Of a stretch of 64,000 nucleotides of DNA, positions 28,249 through 38,188 are shown piece by piece. Position numbers and translations under genes: made by a program. The notes below the pieces were generated by a model, which ran no database searches, was not told where the DNA came from, and saw nothing but the letters and a program-made list of their open reading frames with translations. Positions within the stretch are counted from its first letter, which is position 1. The number at the start of each line of letters is the position of its first letter. This stretch comes from Paracerasibacillus soli (GTDB lineage Bacteria; Bacillota; Bacilli; Bacillales; Amphibacillaceae). The stretch lies in the NCBI RefSeq assembly GCF_034006335.1, contig NZ_JAWDIQ010000001.1; one strand, written 5' to 3'.

Positions 28249-29691
28249 ATGATGAAGGCTTTTCAAAATTTAGGCCGCTCACTCATGTTACCTGTTGCAG
28301 TTTTGCCAGCAGCTGCTATCCTTGCTGGAATTGGTAACTGGATTTTAGGATTCTGGGATGGAAACGTTGTAGGTACATTTTTATTAAATGCAGGTACATC
28401 TATCTTAGATCACCTAGGCATGCTATTTGCAGTTGGTATTGCTATTGGGTTATCAAAAGATAAACATGGTGCAGCCGCACTAAGTGGTTTAGTAGGATTT
28501 TTAGTTGTTACGTCATTAATCTCAACTAATTCCGTTGCTGGATTATTAGGGATTGATGTTGCAGACGTAAACCCAGCGTTTGCACAAAATGATAACGTAT
28601 TTATTGGTATTCTAGCAGGTGTTATCTCTGCACAAATGTACAATCGCTTCAGTGGTGTTAAGCTACCTGATGCATTAGCGTTCTTTAGTGGAAAACGATT
28701 GGCGCCAATTATGTCAGCTGCAGCTATGGTAGTACTTGCTGCTGCATTATTCTTCATTTGGCCAGTTGTTTACACATGGTTAGTATCATTTGGTAAATTA
28801 ATTAGTGGTTTAGGCGCTGCTGGTGCAGGTTTATATGGATTCTTTAACCGTCTACTCATTCCTACTGGATTGCACCATGCCTTAAACTCCGTATTTGGTT
28901 TTGATGTTGCGGGAATTAATGATATTGGTAAATTCTTAGCTAGTGAAGGTACAAAAGGAATTACAGGTATGTATCAAGCAGGGTTCTTCCCGATTATGAT
29001 GTTCGGTTTACCTGCTGCAGCTTTAGCTATGTATCATACTGCTAAAACAAAACGTAAAAAACAAGCTGCTTCTCTAATGTTAGCTGCTGCATTTGCTGCA
29101 TTCTTTACAGGGGTAACAGAACCGCTTGAATTCTCATTCATGTTCTTAGCTCCAGCATTGTATCTTGTACATGCTGCATTAACAGGATTATCACTATTTA
29201 TCGCAGCCGCATTCCAATGGACATCAGGTTTTGGCTTTAGTGCCGGATTTGTAGACTATACATTAAGTTTTATTAATCCAATTGCTAATAAGCCATACAT
29301 GCTTATTCTTCAAGGGCTAGTATTTGCTGTCATTTATTACTTCTTGTTCCGTTTCTTAATAGTGAAATTTAACTTGAAAACACCAGGTCGAGAAGAAGAT
29401 ACAGCAGAAAATTTAGAAGAAGATCAAGCTAGCGGTGATGACAAATTTGCTTCTATGGCATCAAATATTTATGAAGGTCTTGGCGGAGACGAAAACGTTG
29501 ACGCAGTTGATTATTGTACAACTCGTTTAAGAGTAGAAGTAAAAGATATGGATAAAGTAGATCAAGGAAAAATTAAATCTACAGGTGTTCCAGGAGTAAA
29601 CGTTGTTGGAAAACATAGTATCCAAGTTATCGTTGGAACGAGCGTTCAATTTGTAGCGGACGAAGTAAATAAAATTCGCGGTAATAAATAA
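28249..29691 (+). CDS. nagE: PTS N-acetylglucosamine-specific EIICB
   Basis: A 480-residue membrane permease that imports and phosphorylates a sugar, most like N-acetylglucosamine transporters (NagE/NagP) rather than PtsG. The EIIC domain starts FQNLGRSLMLPVAVLPAAAI, has LIPTGLHHALNSVFGFDVAG and FTGVTEPLEFSFMFLAPALY with the substrate glutamate, then an EIIB domain with the phosphocysteine in VDYCTTRLRVEV. There is no EIIA domain, which fits the separate crr gene. AGGAGG-like site before ATG. No chitin or nag catabolic genes are near. Confidence 0.88.
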   Translation: MMKAFQNLGRSLMLPVAVLPAAAILAGIGNWILGFWDGNVVGTFLLNAGTSILDHLGMLFAVGIAIGLSKDKHGAAALSGLVGFLVVTSLISTNSVAGLLGIDVADVNPAFAQNDNVFIGILAGVISAQMYNRFSGVKLPDALAFFSGKRLAPIMSAAAMVVLAAALFFIWPVVYTWLVSFGKLISGLGAAGAGLYGFFNRLLIPTGLHHALNSVFGFDVAGINDIGKFLASEGTKGITGMYQAGFFPIMMFGLPAAALAMYHTAKTKRKKQAASLMLAAAFAAFFTGVTEPLEFSFMFLAPALYLVHAALTGLSLFIAAAFQWTSGFGFSAGFVDYTLSFINPIANKPYMLILQGLVFAVIYYFLFRFLIVKFNLKTPGREEDTAENLEEDQASGDDKFASMASNIYEGLGGDENVDAVDYCTTRLRVEVKDMDKVDQGKIKSTGVPGVNVVGKHSIQVIVGTSVQFVADEVNKIRGNK

Positions 29692-29704
29692 ATACTTTTT
29701 AATT

Positions 29705-29743
29705 AAAAACTGACCCCAGTAGTTTTGCTGGAGTCAGTTTTTT
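29705..29743. terminator. Bidirectional terminator
   Basis: AAAAACTGAC-CCCAG pairs with CTGG-AGTCAGTTTTTT. It lies between nagE and the converging nucleotidyltransferase gene and overlaps the end of the latter. Confidence 0.85.
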
Positions 29744-30330
29744 ACTGTTGCATGTAATGTTTTAAATATCAGGGAGACTGTGATATTATTCCATGTTAAT
29801 TGCCAATTTTTCTTAGATAAACGGCTTCTATAAATATCAAGCCGTTCTGTAGTACTCGAAAAGAAAGGTGTAGGCTTCAAGTGAAGTTGGAGTAAATCCG
29901 TTACACCGTGTGGAGCGGCTAAAATAAGATTGTTTTCAGCATCAAGTTTCACACCAATAGCAGTTGCTGTTTCTGGAAATTTACTTATTGCATCAACGGA
30001 TGATGTATATGGTGGAAACTGATGAAGTCGATGCATACGTGCCTCGTTTTTCACGGACCATGGAACTCCTTTATGTAACTTGTGTAATTGTTTTTCATAT
30101 ATTTTTTCTTGCCTTTCATCTGTAGCGGTAGGGTCAAAGTAAATAACATCTATATCTGGAAGCGGTGTTCGTTTAGTAAACTGATGTAATGTATCCCAAA
30201 CTTTTGCACGAATGAAACCCGCGCATATCCACCAATCGGGTAGTGCAAGTATCTTTGCGGTATGTAAAATCTGCATCATCCATTCGTCCGCTTCAATGAG
30301 TTCTATGATATCATCTTGGCTTGTAAGCAT
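29734..30330 (-). CDS. Nucleotidyltransferase family protein (NTP_transf_6)
   Basis: A 198-residue protein of the PF06042 family. ALPDWWICAGFIRAKVWDTLH gives the helix and Gly-Phe motif; PLPDIDVIYFDP holds the metal-binding DxD of the nucleotidyltransferase fold; EARMHRLHQFPPYTSSVDAI with FPETATAIGV is the conserved core. The target is unknown. Intact; the gene stands alone and its tail overlaps the nagE terminator. Confidence 0.88.
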   Translation of the reverse strand: MLTSQDDIIELIEADEWMMQILHTAKILALPDWWICAGFIRAKVWDTLHQFTKRTPLPDIDVIYFDPTATDERQEKIYEKQLHKLHKGVPWSVKNEARMHRLHQFPPYTSSVDAISKFPETATAIGVKLDAENNLILAAPHGVTDLLQLHLKPTPFFSSTTERLDIYRSRLSKKNWQLTWNNITVSLIFKTLHATVKN

Positions 30331-30473
30331 GTTTCATCTCTCCAATCATACAAAATGTACATATTAACATGGCGTAGTGCGATAGTAGAAGTTATCATAT
30401 CGATTGCTTTCTGCTGTATTTAGAATTAAAATTTTTATTAAAAGAGTCTGTGTAAAGAAGGAAGCATAAACTT

Positions 30474-30704
30474 ATGTATATGACATTAAAAGAAACGGCA
30501 GAATATTTATCAATGCCTGAGCCAACAGTAAAATCGCTTGTTGTACAAGGAAGGATTCGTTCCATTCATGATGGGGAACAATTTCTTATTAATCAAGATC
30601 AGTTTACCACACATTTTGAACAATTAGAAAAATATCGTCAAATGATTATTGATTATTTGAATGAACCGATTCCGGAAGATATTGATGTGAAGGATGAGGA
30701 CTAG
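30474..30704 (+). CDS. Helix-turn-helix (excisionase-type) DNA-binding protein
   Basis: A 76-residue protein with a MerR/excisionase-like winged helix: MTLKETAEYLSMPEPTVKSL forms the helix-turn-helix and GRIRSIHDGEQFLINQDQF the wing. The C-terminal third is acidic. No integrase or phage gene is near, so this is likely a stand-alone regulator. Target unknown. Confidence 0.8.
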   Translation: MYMTLKETAEYLSMPEPTVKSLVVQGRIRSIHDGEQFLINQDQFTTHFEQLEKYRQMIIDYLNEPIPEDIDVKDED

Positions 30705-30723
30705 CTATTGAGAAGGATGAAAA

Positions 30724-30786
30724 AAATCGTAAAGAGGAGTCTATGAAAGATATCAATGACTTTCCTTTACGATTGTTTACTTTTTC
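30724..30786. terminator. Bidirectional terminator
   Basis: AATCGTAAAG (30725-30734) pairs with CTTTACGATT (30765-30774); both flanks are T-rich on the respective strand. It separates the converging HTH and aspartate dehydrogenase genes. Confidence 0.75.
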
Positions 30787-30806
30787 TCGTAGGCAAAAGC
30801 TTATTT

Positions 30807-31597
30807 TTAACCAATAACAACCTGCTCATGTAATGACTTTAAAGTAGCGATGATACTTAAAGCTGTTAAGTAACTAGTTTTTGGATTCATGGGAAGTGGA
30901 TTATTTTCTAACGTGATATCCATTTTTCCAAACGCACCCGAGGCTTGAATCGTATGTATATTTTGGCTAACCGTTGGATCAGCAATAATTTTCACTTTTG
31001 TTTGCTGGACACCTAATCCGGCAAGAGAAAGTGTAATGGCAACATTTGCATTTTGTGGAAACGCTCGATTGCCTCTACTGCTAAACCTTGAAAGATGATA
31101 GTTTCTTTTGTAGTATCTATATCTGCAAACGCATGAATGGGTTTTCTCGTTGTAATGGTGATTGCCTTTAATCCCCCTAATACTTTTGCAGCCTGAATTA
31201 CTTCAAGACCACCAATTGCCCCAGCTGGTAAATATAACTTAGTACGCTGTTTTTGTGTCGTTGCTAGCACTTTTTCATAAAAGCTAGATGAAACAAATGC
31301 CCCAACACTAATTGCTAACAGATTTTTCTTTGCCAATATTTGTAATGCATACTGTTGGACGGCTGTAACATTTGCGCACTCTACAACTAAATCGATATCA
31401 GCGTTTAAAAAATCATCAAGCTGATCATATGCTTTTACATGATACGCTTTCGCTAACGCAGGCATGGTATGAATAGCCTTCACGCGTTCATCACAAATTG
31501 CAGAAATTGTATAGCCAGCTAAAATATGTTCTTTATTGATTTTTTCAAGTAGAAACTGCCCCAAATTTCCAACACCAATAAGCCCTATTTTAATCAA
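30807..31597 (-). CDS. nadX: Aspartate dehydrogenase (one frameshift)
   Basis: L-aspartate dehydrogenase of about 263 residues when restored, oxidising aspartate to iminoaspartate (usable for NAD synthesis) or running in reverse. KIGLIGVGNLGQFLLEKI is the Rossmann motif; VVECANVTAVQQYA, LYLPAGAIGGLEVIQAAK and TITTRKPIHAF are family segments. The frame breaks at AAA 31059-31061; one more base gives ERFPQNANVAITLSLAGLG. TTG 31597 follows AAAGGGGGA. It is the last gene after cutC on the same strand only by proximity; no nadA, nadB or nadC is near. Confidence 0.85.
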
Positions 31598-31702
31598 AAA
31601 GTATCCCCCTTTGCTAAAGCCCACACGGTTTAGTCTGTCTACATCATAGAGAAATTTAAAACTAAATAGGCATACCATGTATGTTTAAGTAGTGATGATA
31701 TG

Positions 31703-32391
31703 TTATTTTAAGATGTCTCTCGCTTGATTTATTTTTGATTTATCAAGTAATTGGTTAAAATCTTTATTCACGCGCACGCCTGAACCAATATGATATTCGC
31801 TTGCTCCAATATGTTCGTGTAAGGTAGCTAAATTATCTGGTGAAACGCCACTTCCTACTAAAATACTTGGTCCATCAAGTTCATGTGATAATTGTACAAG
31901 GCTTCGTAATTCGTCCATCGCTTGATCTGCACGATCTTTTCCGCCAAGGTTAAAATACGTTTCACATTATCTTTATATTTCGTTAGCACTTTATATGCAT
32001 TTGTTTGAGATTTTACTTGGTCAAAAGCTCGATGAAAGCTAATATCTATGTTAGGAGCATGATGAATTACTTTTTCAAGTAGTTGCTCATCTATTTCCCC
32101 ATCTTTTGTAACTGCTCCAAAAACAATCCGATTCCCGCCAAGCTCTTGAATGATAGAAATATCCTCTTTTATTGTATTCCAATCTTTCTCATCATAGACA
32201 AATCCAAAGCTATGTGGTCGCACCATCACCTGTACAGGAATGGTAACGGATTGCAACACATTTTTCAAAGTACCGTAGCTTGGCGTCAAACCACCTTCAT
32301 TCATCGCGCTTACTAATTCAACACGATCCGCACCAAATTCTTGTGCTTGTAATGTATCCGCTGCATTTAATGTAATAACTTCAATTTTCAT
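31703..32391 (-). CDS. cutC: CutC family protein (one frameshift)
   Basis: A 229-residue TIM-barrel protein annotated as copper homeostasis CutC; the true activity is uncertain. KIEVITLNAADTLQAQEFGADRVELV, AMNEGGLTPS, VMVRPH.F.Y, GAVTKDGEID, SFHRAFD and LVGSGVSPDNL are conserved family segments. The break is at about 31950, where one T restores RILTFGGKDRADQAM. The gene lies 105 bases upstream of the aspartate dehydrogenase gene. Confidence 0.88.
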
Positions 32392-32536
32392 TTTCTCACC
32401 TCATCATAAGATTAAAAAACTATATGAAACTTAAATTCTGTAGGATGTATACAACATGAATTATCCAAGCTTTAACATCAAATAGTGAAACATCAACACG
32501 ACAGGTCGAATCTTCAACAAAGCGTATTACTTCAAT

Positions 32537-33517
32537 CTACAAAGGTGCACGCTTCACAACTCTGCCCTGTCTACCTGTCGTTGTTTCAGCAAATTTTAAT
32601 GAGTTTATAATGGCTTCTTCTGTCGTTTCGATAACAGCTTGGAAGATTTTTTCCATTAGTGGATCGTCATCCCTTAAAACATGCATCGTATGACAGGTGT
32701 CCACTGATTCATGTGTATACATATTTTTTGTGGAAAAGGCAATTGCAATATCCCCGCTACCATTTGCAGCAATACTTCCAGTTCGTCCAAGACCAAGTGA
32801 ACATCGTTTTGCTAGTCGTTTTAATTGGCGTGCATCTAGTGGGGCATTTGTCGCTATTATCATCATAATGGAACCGTCGGGTGTCTCTACTGTTTCTTCG
32901 GTTTGCCAATTGGCAAACATTGCTTGCTGTCGTTTACCAAAATTACTTAAGACAAGACAACCTACTGTATACGATTCCGCTATCATTCGCGAGGCAGACC
33001 CGATTCCTCCTTTATAATCAAAACAAACCATGCCCTTACCAGCACCAATTGCACCTTGTTTGATAGGCCCGCTTTTTGCACTTTGAATTGCTTCTATCGC
33101 GTGTTCTTGTTTAATTGCGGGAATACGAATGGAATTTAAATAACCATCATTACATTCACCTACAACAATATTAATTGTGCCAGTCGTATCACCTATTTCA
33201 GGATTCTCTTGTAGCATGTGTTGTAATGTCCCCTGTAGCACAGTACCAACACTTAATGTATTGGTTAGTAGAATGGGTGATTCGATGACACCAAGTTCCT
33301 CTACCTGTACAAGTCCAACTGTTTTACCAAATCCATTTATAACATATACAGCTGCTGGAACCTTTTGCTTAAATATATTTCCTTCGTGTGGCAAAATAGA
33401 TGTAATACCAGTACAAATTGTTTCTTGATTATTCATCTTGTGATATAGCGTGACATGACCAACACGGACACCGGGGACATCCGTGATATCATTACATAAC
33501 CCCTTTGGAAGCTTCAA
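32537..33517 (-). CDS. P1 (DmpA/S58) family peptidase
   Basis: A 326-residue N-terminal nucleophile aminopeptidase. NDITDVPGVRVGHVTL is the typical start; QGAIGAGKGMVCFDYKGGIG is the central motif; PDGSIMMIIATNAPLDARQL contains the Gly-Ser at which family members self-cleave to expose the catalytic serine; SLGLGRTGSIAANGSGDIAI ends the domain. The Asn in ATNAPL replaces the more usual Asp. Cytoplasmic; it would remove N-terminal D- or L-residues or beta-peptides. Intact. Confidence 0.9.
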   Translation of the reverse strand: MKLPKGLCNDITDVPGVRVGHVTLYHKMNNQETICTGITSILPHEGNIFKQKVPAAVYVINGFGKTVGLVQVEELGVIESPILLTNTLSVGTVLQGTLQHMLQENPEIGDTTGTINIVVGECNDGYLNSIRIPAIKQEHAIEAIQSAKSGPIKQGAIGAGKGMVCFDYKGGIGSASRMIAESYTVGCLVLSNFGKRQQAMFANWQTEETVETPDGSIMMIIATNAPLDARQLKRLAKRCSLGLGRTGSIAANGSGDIAIAFSTKNMYTHESVDTCHTMHVLRDDDPLMEKIFQAVIETTEEAIINSLKFAETTTGRQGRVVKRAPL

Positions 33518-33649
33518 TCATATACCTACTTTCTATCTATTCCATTATGTTTTATTATAACAAATATAGTTGTTTTAATCGGGTGATATGATTAGTATAG
33601 ATATGATAAGAGTAAGAAGATACGGTGAATCTTGTAGAGGAGGGACATC

Positions 33650-34290
33650 ATGGCAATTCGAGCAAAGTTAAGTATGATTGGGATAATTGCTGCAAGTTTT
33701 ATTGCGGGACTCGTTTTTTATTATCTAGCTTCATCTCATGATCGAGTGCAAAAGAAGAAGTATATAGAAGATATGGTGTCACTGCTCATTCATTTTATTA
33801 TTTACATTTGGATCGGTAAAATAGCTGTAAACTTTTTATTGTTTATTCGTGACCCAATAGCTGTACTTGCATATCCTAGTAATTCAAAAGCATTATATGT
33901 AGCTGTGGTACTCATGATTCTGACGATATTTTATCAACACTATCGAAATAAACGGATTTTTCAATTTGACGTATTTATACCTGTCTTTTTCGCTGCTTCT
34001 TTTGTATATGAATTTATCCATATTTTATTAAATGGCATTACGTTTGAATGGGCTTATTTAGGTTTATTGCTTTTATTATTAATTGTTTACCTGCTTTATA
34101 TTGAAGGAGCACTTGCAAGAGAGTTATCTTACCTATTATTCAACATATGAGTTTTGGGATTTTAATTATTTCACTCCTATTTCCATTTGCAACAATATTT
34201 CATTATATTGTATCGCCAATCTTTTTAGCAATTGTTTTTTGTCTTTCTGTCTTTTTAACAATTAGGATCCATAAAAGAGAAATGGAATAA
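33650..34290 (+). CDS. Multi-pass membrane protein (one frameshift)
   Basis: About 213 residues when one base is restored near 34136-34146. Six hydrophobic segments are visible (IGIIAASFIAGLVFYYLAS, LLIHFIIYIWIGKIAVNFLLF, ALYVAVVLMILTIFY, VFIPVFFAASFVYEFIHILL, YLGLLLLLLIVYLLYI, ILIISLLFPFATIF). I do not recognise the family. It is 35 bases upstream of a TlpA-type thioredoxin gene, so a role in extracytoplasmic redox is possible but unproven. Confidence 0.65.
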
Positions 34291-34325
34291 TAAAGTACTA
34301 CTTAAATGAAATGGGACGGTGGAAA

Positions 34326-34853
34326 ATGAAAAGGACAATAATTGTAATCATTTTAATTGGAATGTTTGGCTGGGCTATTTATAGTTTTGCAATCGACCAT
34401 AGTGGAAAGCAAGAAAGTGAATTAGATGAAGAAGTAGGGTTAGAAAGGGAAATATAGCACCAGATTTTAAATTGAAGACCTTGGCTGGTGACGAAATGGC
34501 GTTATCTGACTTTCGAGGACAACGTGTTTTGGTAAACTTTTGGGCATCATGGTGTGGTCCGTGCCGTGCAGAAATGCAGATATGCAAAAATTCCATGAGG
34601 AGAAAGATATTGTCATACTAGCCGTTAATTTAACGGGACGGAAACAAGTCATTCCAATGTAACAGATTTTGTAGATGAATATGGGTTAACATTTCCCATT
34701 TTATTAGATGAAGATTCGTTGATTTCTGGACTATATCAAATTCAACCGATTCCGACAACATTTCTAATTGATTCAGATGGTAGAATCCATAATAAAGCTT
34801 TTGGTGCACTGAATTATGAACAAATGGTGCAAGAGTTTGAAAAAATGAAGTAA
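34326..34853 (+). CDS. TlpA/ResA-type thiol-disulfide oxidoreductase (three frameshifts)
   Basis: Membrane-anchored thioredoxin of 176 residues when restored. The anchor IIVIILIGMFGWAIYSFAI precedes APDFKLKTLAGDEMALSDFR, the active site WASWCGPCRAEM (CxxC) and QIQPIPTTFLIDSDGRI with the cis-proline. It reduces extracytoplasmic cysteines, as ResA does for cytochrome c. Breaks: GGG 34447-34449 (one G short of ERGNIAPDF), 34577 (one C short of EMPDMQKF) and GGG 34634-34636 (one G short of LTGTETSH). Three losses in 530 bases make it the densest case here. Confidence 0.85.
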
Positions 34854-34899
34854 ACGTTTAAAATTGTAAAGAATACGTTTCAAAAGTGGAGGGCGTACT

Positions 34900-35106
34900 G
34901 TGGATAAGAAGTTTTACATTTATCAAATTATTGGGGTAGGCATCATTTGGCTAGGAATGGCCTTTTTCTTTTCTAAAATGGATGATACGAGCAAAATTAT
35001 TTTTTACGTTGTGACATCCTGGATGTTATTTTTATTTGTATTATTAGGTAAAAAAATAGCACGCGATCGACAAGAAAAAAATGAAAAAAATAGTGATATT
35101 AAGTAG
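34900..35106 (+). CDS. Small two-helix membrane protein
   Basis: A 68-residue protein with two hydrophobic helices (IYQIIGVGIIWLGMAFFF and IIFYVVTSWMLFLFVLLG) and a charged Lys/Glu tail. The GTG start follows GTGGAGGG. Its stop codon TAG touches the palindrome GGGGTCTGACCCC. It may belong with the thioredoxin gene 46 bases upstream. No known family. Confidence 0.6.
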   Translation: MDKKFYIYQIIGVGIIWLGMAFFFSKMDDTSKIIFYVVTSWMLFLFVLLGKKIARDRQEKNEKNSDIK

Positions 35107-35118
35107 GGGTCTGACCCC
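35106..35118. repeat. Dispersed palindrome GGGGTCTGACCCC, copy 3
   Basis: A perfect 13-base inverted repeat in the 31-base gap between the small membrane protein and uup. It is the reverse complement of the core in the copy at 47849-47860. Confidence 0.65.
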
Positions 35119-35137
35119 ATTAGAAGAAGGGATATAC

Positions 35138-37029
35138 ATGTTAACAGTTGAGCAATTAACAAAGACGTACGGTGATAAGGTATTATTTAAGGAAATTTCT
35201 TGTGTGATTACAGAACGCGATCGTATTGGATTAATTGGTGTGAATGGAACAGGAAAGTCAACTTTTCTAAAAATGATCGCAGGTGTAGATGTTCCAGATG
35301 AAGGGTCTATCACCCATCCAAAAGATTATCGGATTGAGTATTTACCACAGGAGGTAGATTTAGATCCACATTTAACCGTTATCGAACAAATTTTTTATGG
35401 GGATGCGCCCATGATGAAATTGCTGCGGCAATATGAACAGGCACTTTTAGAGTTGCAGGGAAATGAGCAGAATGAACAAGCACAAGCACAGTTACTCCGT
35501 ATGCAACAAAGAATGGATGAACATGAAGCATGGGAAGCCAATACAGTTGCGCAAACTATATTAACCAAATTAGGAATAACGGATTTTGATAAAGCAATCA
35601 CAGAACTTTCAGGTGGACAAAAAAGCGGGTTGCCATGGCAAAAGCATTTATACAACCGGCTGATTTACTTATATTAGATGAGCCAACAAACCATCTTGAC
35701 CATGAAACAGTTGTGTGGTTAGAAAAATATTTAGCTACCTATCAAGGTGCTTTATTACTCGTTACGCATGATCGCTATTTTCTAAATCGAGTAACAAACC
35801 GCATATATGAATTAGAACAGGGAAATTTATATATGTATGATGGAAATTATGAACTATTCCTTGAAAAAAAGGCGGAAAGAGAAGCATTAGAAGTTGCCAA
35901 AGAACAAAAACATGCGAATACATTGCGCCGCGAATTGGCATGGTTAAAACGTGGTGCTAAAGCACGTTCGACGAAACAAAAAGCACGTATTCAAAGAGTA
36001 GAAGAAATGCAAGAACAAAAGTTTCAAACGAGCAAGGAAGAAGTAGCATTTCAAGTAGGCTCCACTAGATTGGGTACGAATGTACTGGAGTTAATCGACG
36101 TTCATAAAACATACGGTGAAAAGCAACTTGTTAATGATTTTTCATATTTAATTAATCGACATGACCGAATTGGGATAATAGGTCCGAATGGCTCTGGAAA
36201 AACAACATTACTAAATATGATGGCAAACCGTATAAAACCTGATGCAGGAGAAATAAAAATTGGAGAAACTGTGAAAATTGGTTATTATACACAGGGTGAG
36301 GAAGAGCTTGACGGAAATAAACGTGTGATTGATTATATAAAAGAGACTGCCGAAGTTGTGCATACGTTAAGTGGTGATGTCATTACAGCGGAACAAATGC
36401 TGGAACGCTTTTTATTTCAACGGCCGGAACAGTGGAACTATATTCGCCGGTTGTCAGGCGGTGAGAAACGTCGACTTTACCTATTGAAAATTTTAATGAC
36501 TGAACCAAATGTGTTATTTTTAGATGAACCGACGAATGATTTAGATACGCAAACATTAAGCGTGTTAGAGGAGTATTTAACAAGCTTTCCGGGCGTGGTG
36601 ATCACTGTTTCACACGATCGTTACTTTTTAGACCGTGTCATTGACCGCCTTTTTGTTTTTACAGGAAAAGGAAAGGTTCAAGTCTTTTTCGGGAACTTTA
36701 GTGAATATCTAGAAACTGTGGAAGATGATATGAAACAGGAGAAGGAAAAACAAGATAAGGCACAAAAGAAATTTCAGGAACAAAAGCCTAAAAAACGTCG
36801 TTTGACTTATAAGGAAAAAATGGAATGGGAAGTTATTGAAGATGAAATAGGAGCATTAGAAGATAGGCTAGTAGCAATAGCTAATGAAATAGAAACGGCC
36901 GGAAGTGACTTATCGAAAGTACAATCATTGTATACGGAACAACAAACGATTGAACAACAACTTGAAGAAAAAATGTCACGTTGGGCTACATTGTCTGAGC
37001 TTGTGGAAGAAATAGAAAATCAAGCTTAG
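35138..37029 (+). CDS. uup: Uup/YfmR-type ABC-F ATPase (one frameshift)
   Basis: A 630-residue (restored) translation-associated ABC-F factor of the Uup/YfmR class, which helps resolve stalled ribosomes; it is not a resistance protein. Domain 1: GVNGTGKST, LSGGQ(KKRVAMAKAF), LLILDEPTNHLD, THDRYF. A basic linker ARSTKQKARIQRV follows. Domain 2: GPNGSGKTT, RLSGGEKRRLYLL, LFLDEPTNDLD, SHDRYFLDRVIDRL. A C-terminal coiled coil (DDMKQEKEKQDKAQKKFQEQ onward) is typical of Uup. The break is in the A run 35619-35624, one A short, again in the signature of domain 1. Confidence 0.92.
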
Positions 37030-37030
37030 T

Positions 37031-37066
37031 TGCTTCGAGTCTTTATGACTTCGAAGCACTTTCTTT
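37031..37066 (+). terminator. Intrinsic terminator
   Basis: TGCTTCGA (37031-37038) pairs with TCGAAGCA (37051-37058), then CTTTCTTTT. It ends uup. Confidence 0.8.
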
Positions 37067-37104
37067 TATAACGATTATTTGGATAAAGTATTGGAGGTTC
37101 CTTC

Positions 37105-38158
37105 ATGAAACAAATATATAGTGACGTCATACAATTTCGCGGTACACATGAGGAATTTGGTTATATGCAAGGTGAACAGTTGAAAGACTCCTTTATTCTA
37201 GCAAATAGAAAAAAACAATGGAAAGTACGTAGACCACGATTTCACATTGATGTTCAAGAAACAAAACAAATTTTTCAAATGCATGCTCCACAAATTTGGA
37301 GCGAACTAATAGGTTTAAAAGAAGCATTGCAATGGTCGATGGAGGAAGTACTACAAGAATTTAGTGGGTATCGTTTAGAATATGTACGTAGTGGCTGTTC
37401 CATTTTCACGGATCAGAATTATATGGTTCGTAATTATGATTACCATCCGAAAACATATGAAGGACGATTCATGTTATTTCAGCCAACAGACGATGGGTAT
37501 GCAACAATTGGTCCATCACAACGTATTACTGGTCGAATGGATGGCATGAATGAAAAAGGTCTTGTAATCGGGTATAACTTTATGCACCGCAAAAAGCCAG
37601 GTGATGGCTTTATTTGTAATATGATTGCCCGGATGTTATTGGAAAATTGTGCAACAGTAGATGAAGCAATCAGCTTCTTACAAGAAATACCACATCGGCA
37701 TTCCTTTAGTTATGTCCTTCTTGATCAACAAGGAGAAACATATGTAGTGGAAGCAACTCCACGACAAGTAGTTGTTCGACAATCAAATATGTGTACGAAC
37801 CACTTTGAATTACTAACGGAAGAAAATCGGTTTCATTTAGATGATTCAAAAAGAAGAATGGACGTTATCAAACAACAGCAATTGAATGTTACAGACGTGG
37901 AAAAAGCATACCACATGATGAATGACGCTGAAGGTGGCGTGTTTTCTAAGGAATATAAAAATTGGGCTGGAACGATTCATACAGCAGTTTATTTTCCTAA
38001 GAAACTGGAAGTATGGTTTGCTTCTTGGAGAACAGAAAAAGCCAGCATTGCTTTCATTTGAAGACTGGCTAAAAGGAAAAGATACGCAAATTAGACGTAT
38101 TCGTGGTGTGGTTGATACAGATTTACCATTTGTGCATATGGAGGAAAATGTACGCTAG
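37105..38158 (+). CDS. C45 family autoproteolytic acyltransferase/hydrolase (one frameshift)
   Basis: Ntn-hydrolase of the acyl-CoA:6-aminopenicillanic acid acyltransferase (peptidase C45) family, 350 residues when restored. The nucleophile is the cysteine of VRSGCSIF, which becomes N-terminal after self-cleavage; NYMVRNYDYHP, GRMDGMNEKGLVIGYN and the C-terminal NWAGTIHTAVYFP are conserved. One extra A near 38036-38040 breaks the frame; removing it gives RTEKPALLSFEDWLKGK. Natural substrate unknown; relatives deacylate amides. GGAGG precedes the ATG. Confidence 0.82.
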
Positions 38159-38188
38159 TTAGTGAGACAAGCAGGAGATGACTTGAAA

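Noticed and set aside
30474..30704. Excisionase of an integrated element
   Set aside because: No integrase, att repeats or phage genes lie nearby; a stand-alone HTH regulator is the simpler call.
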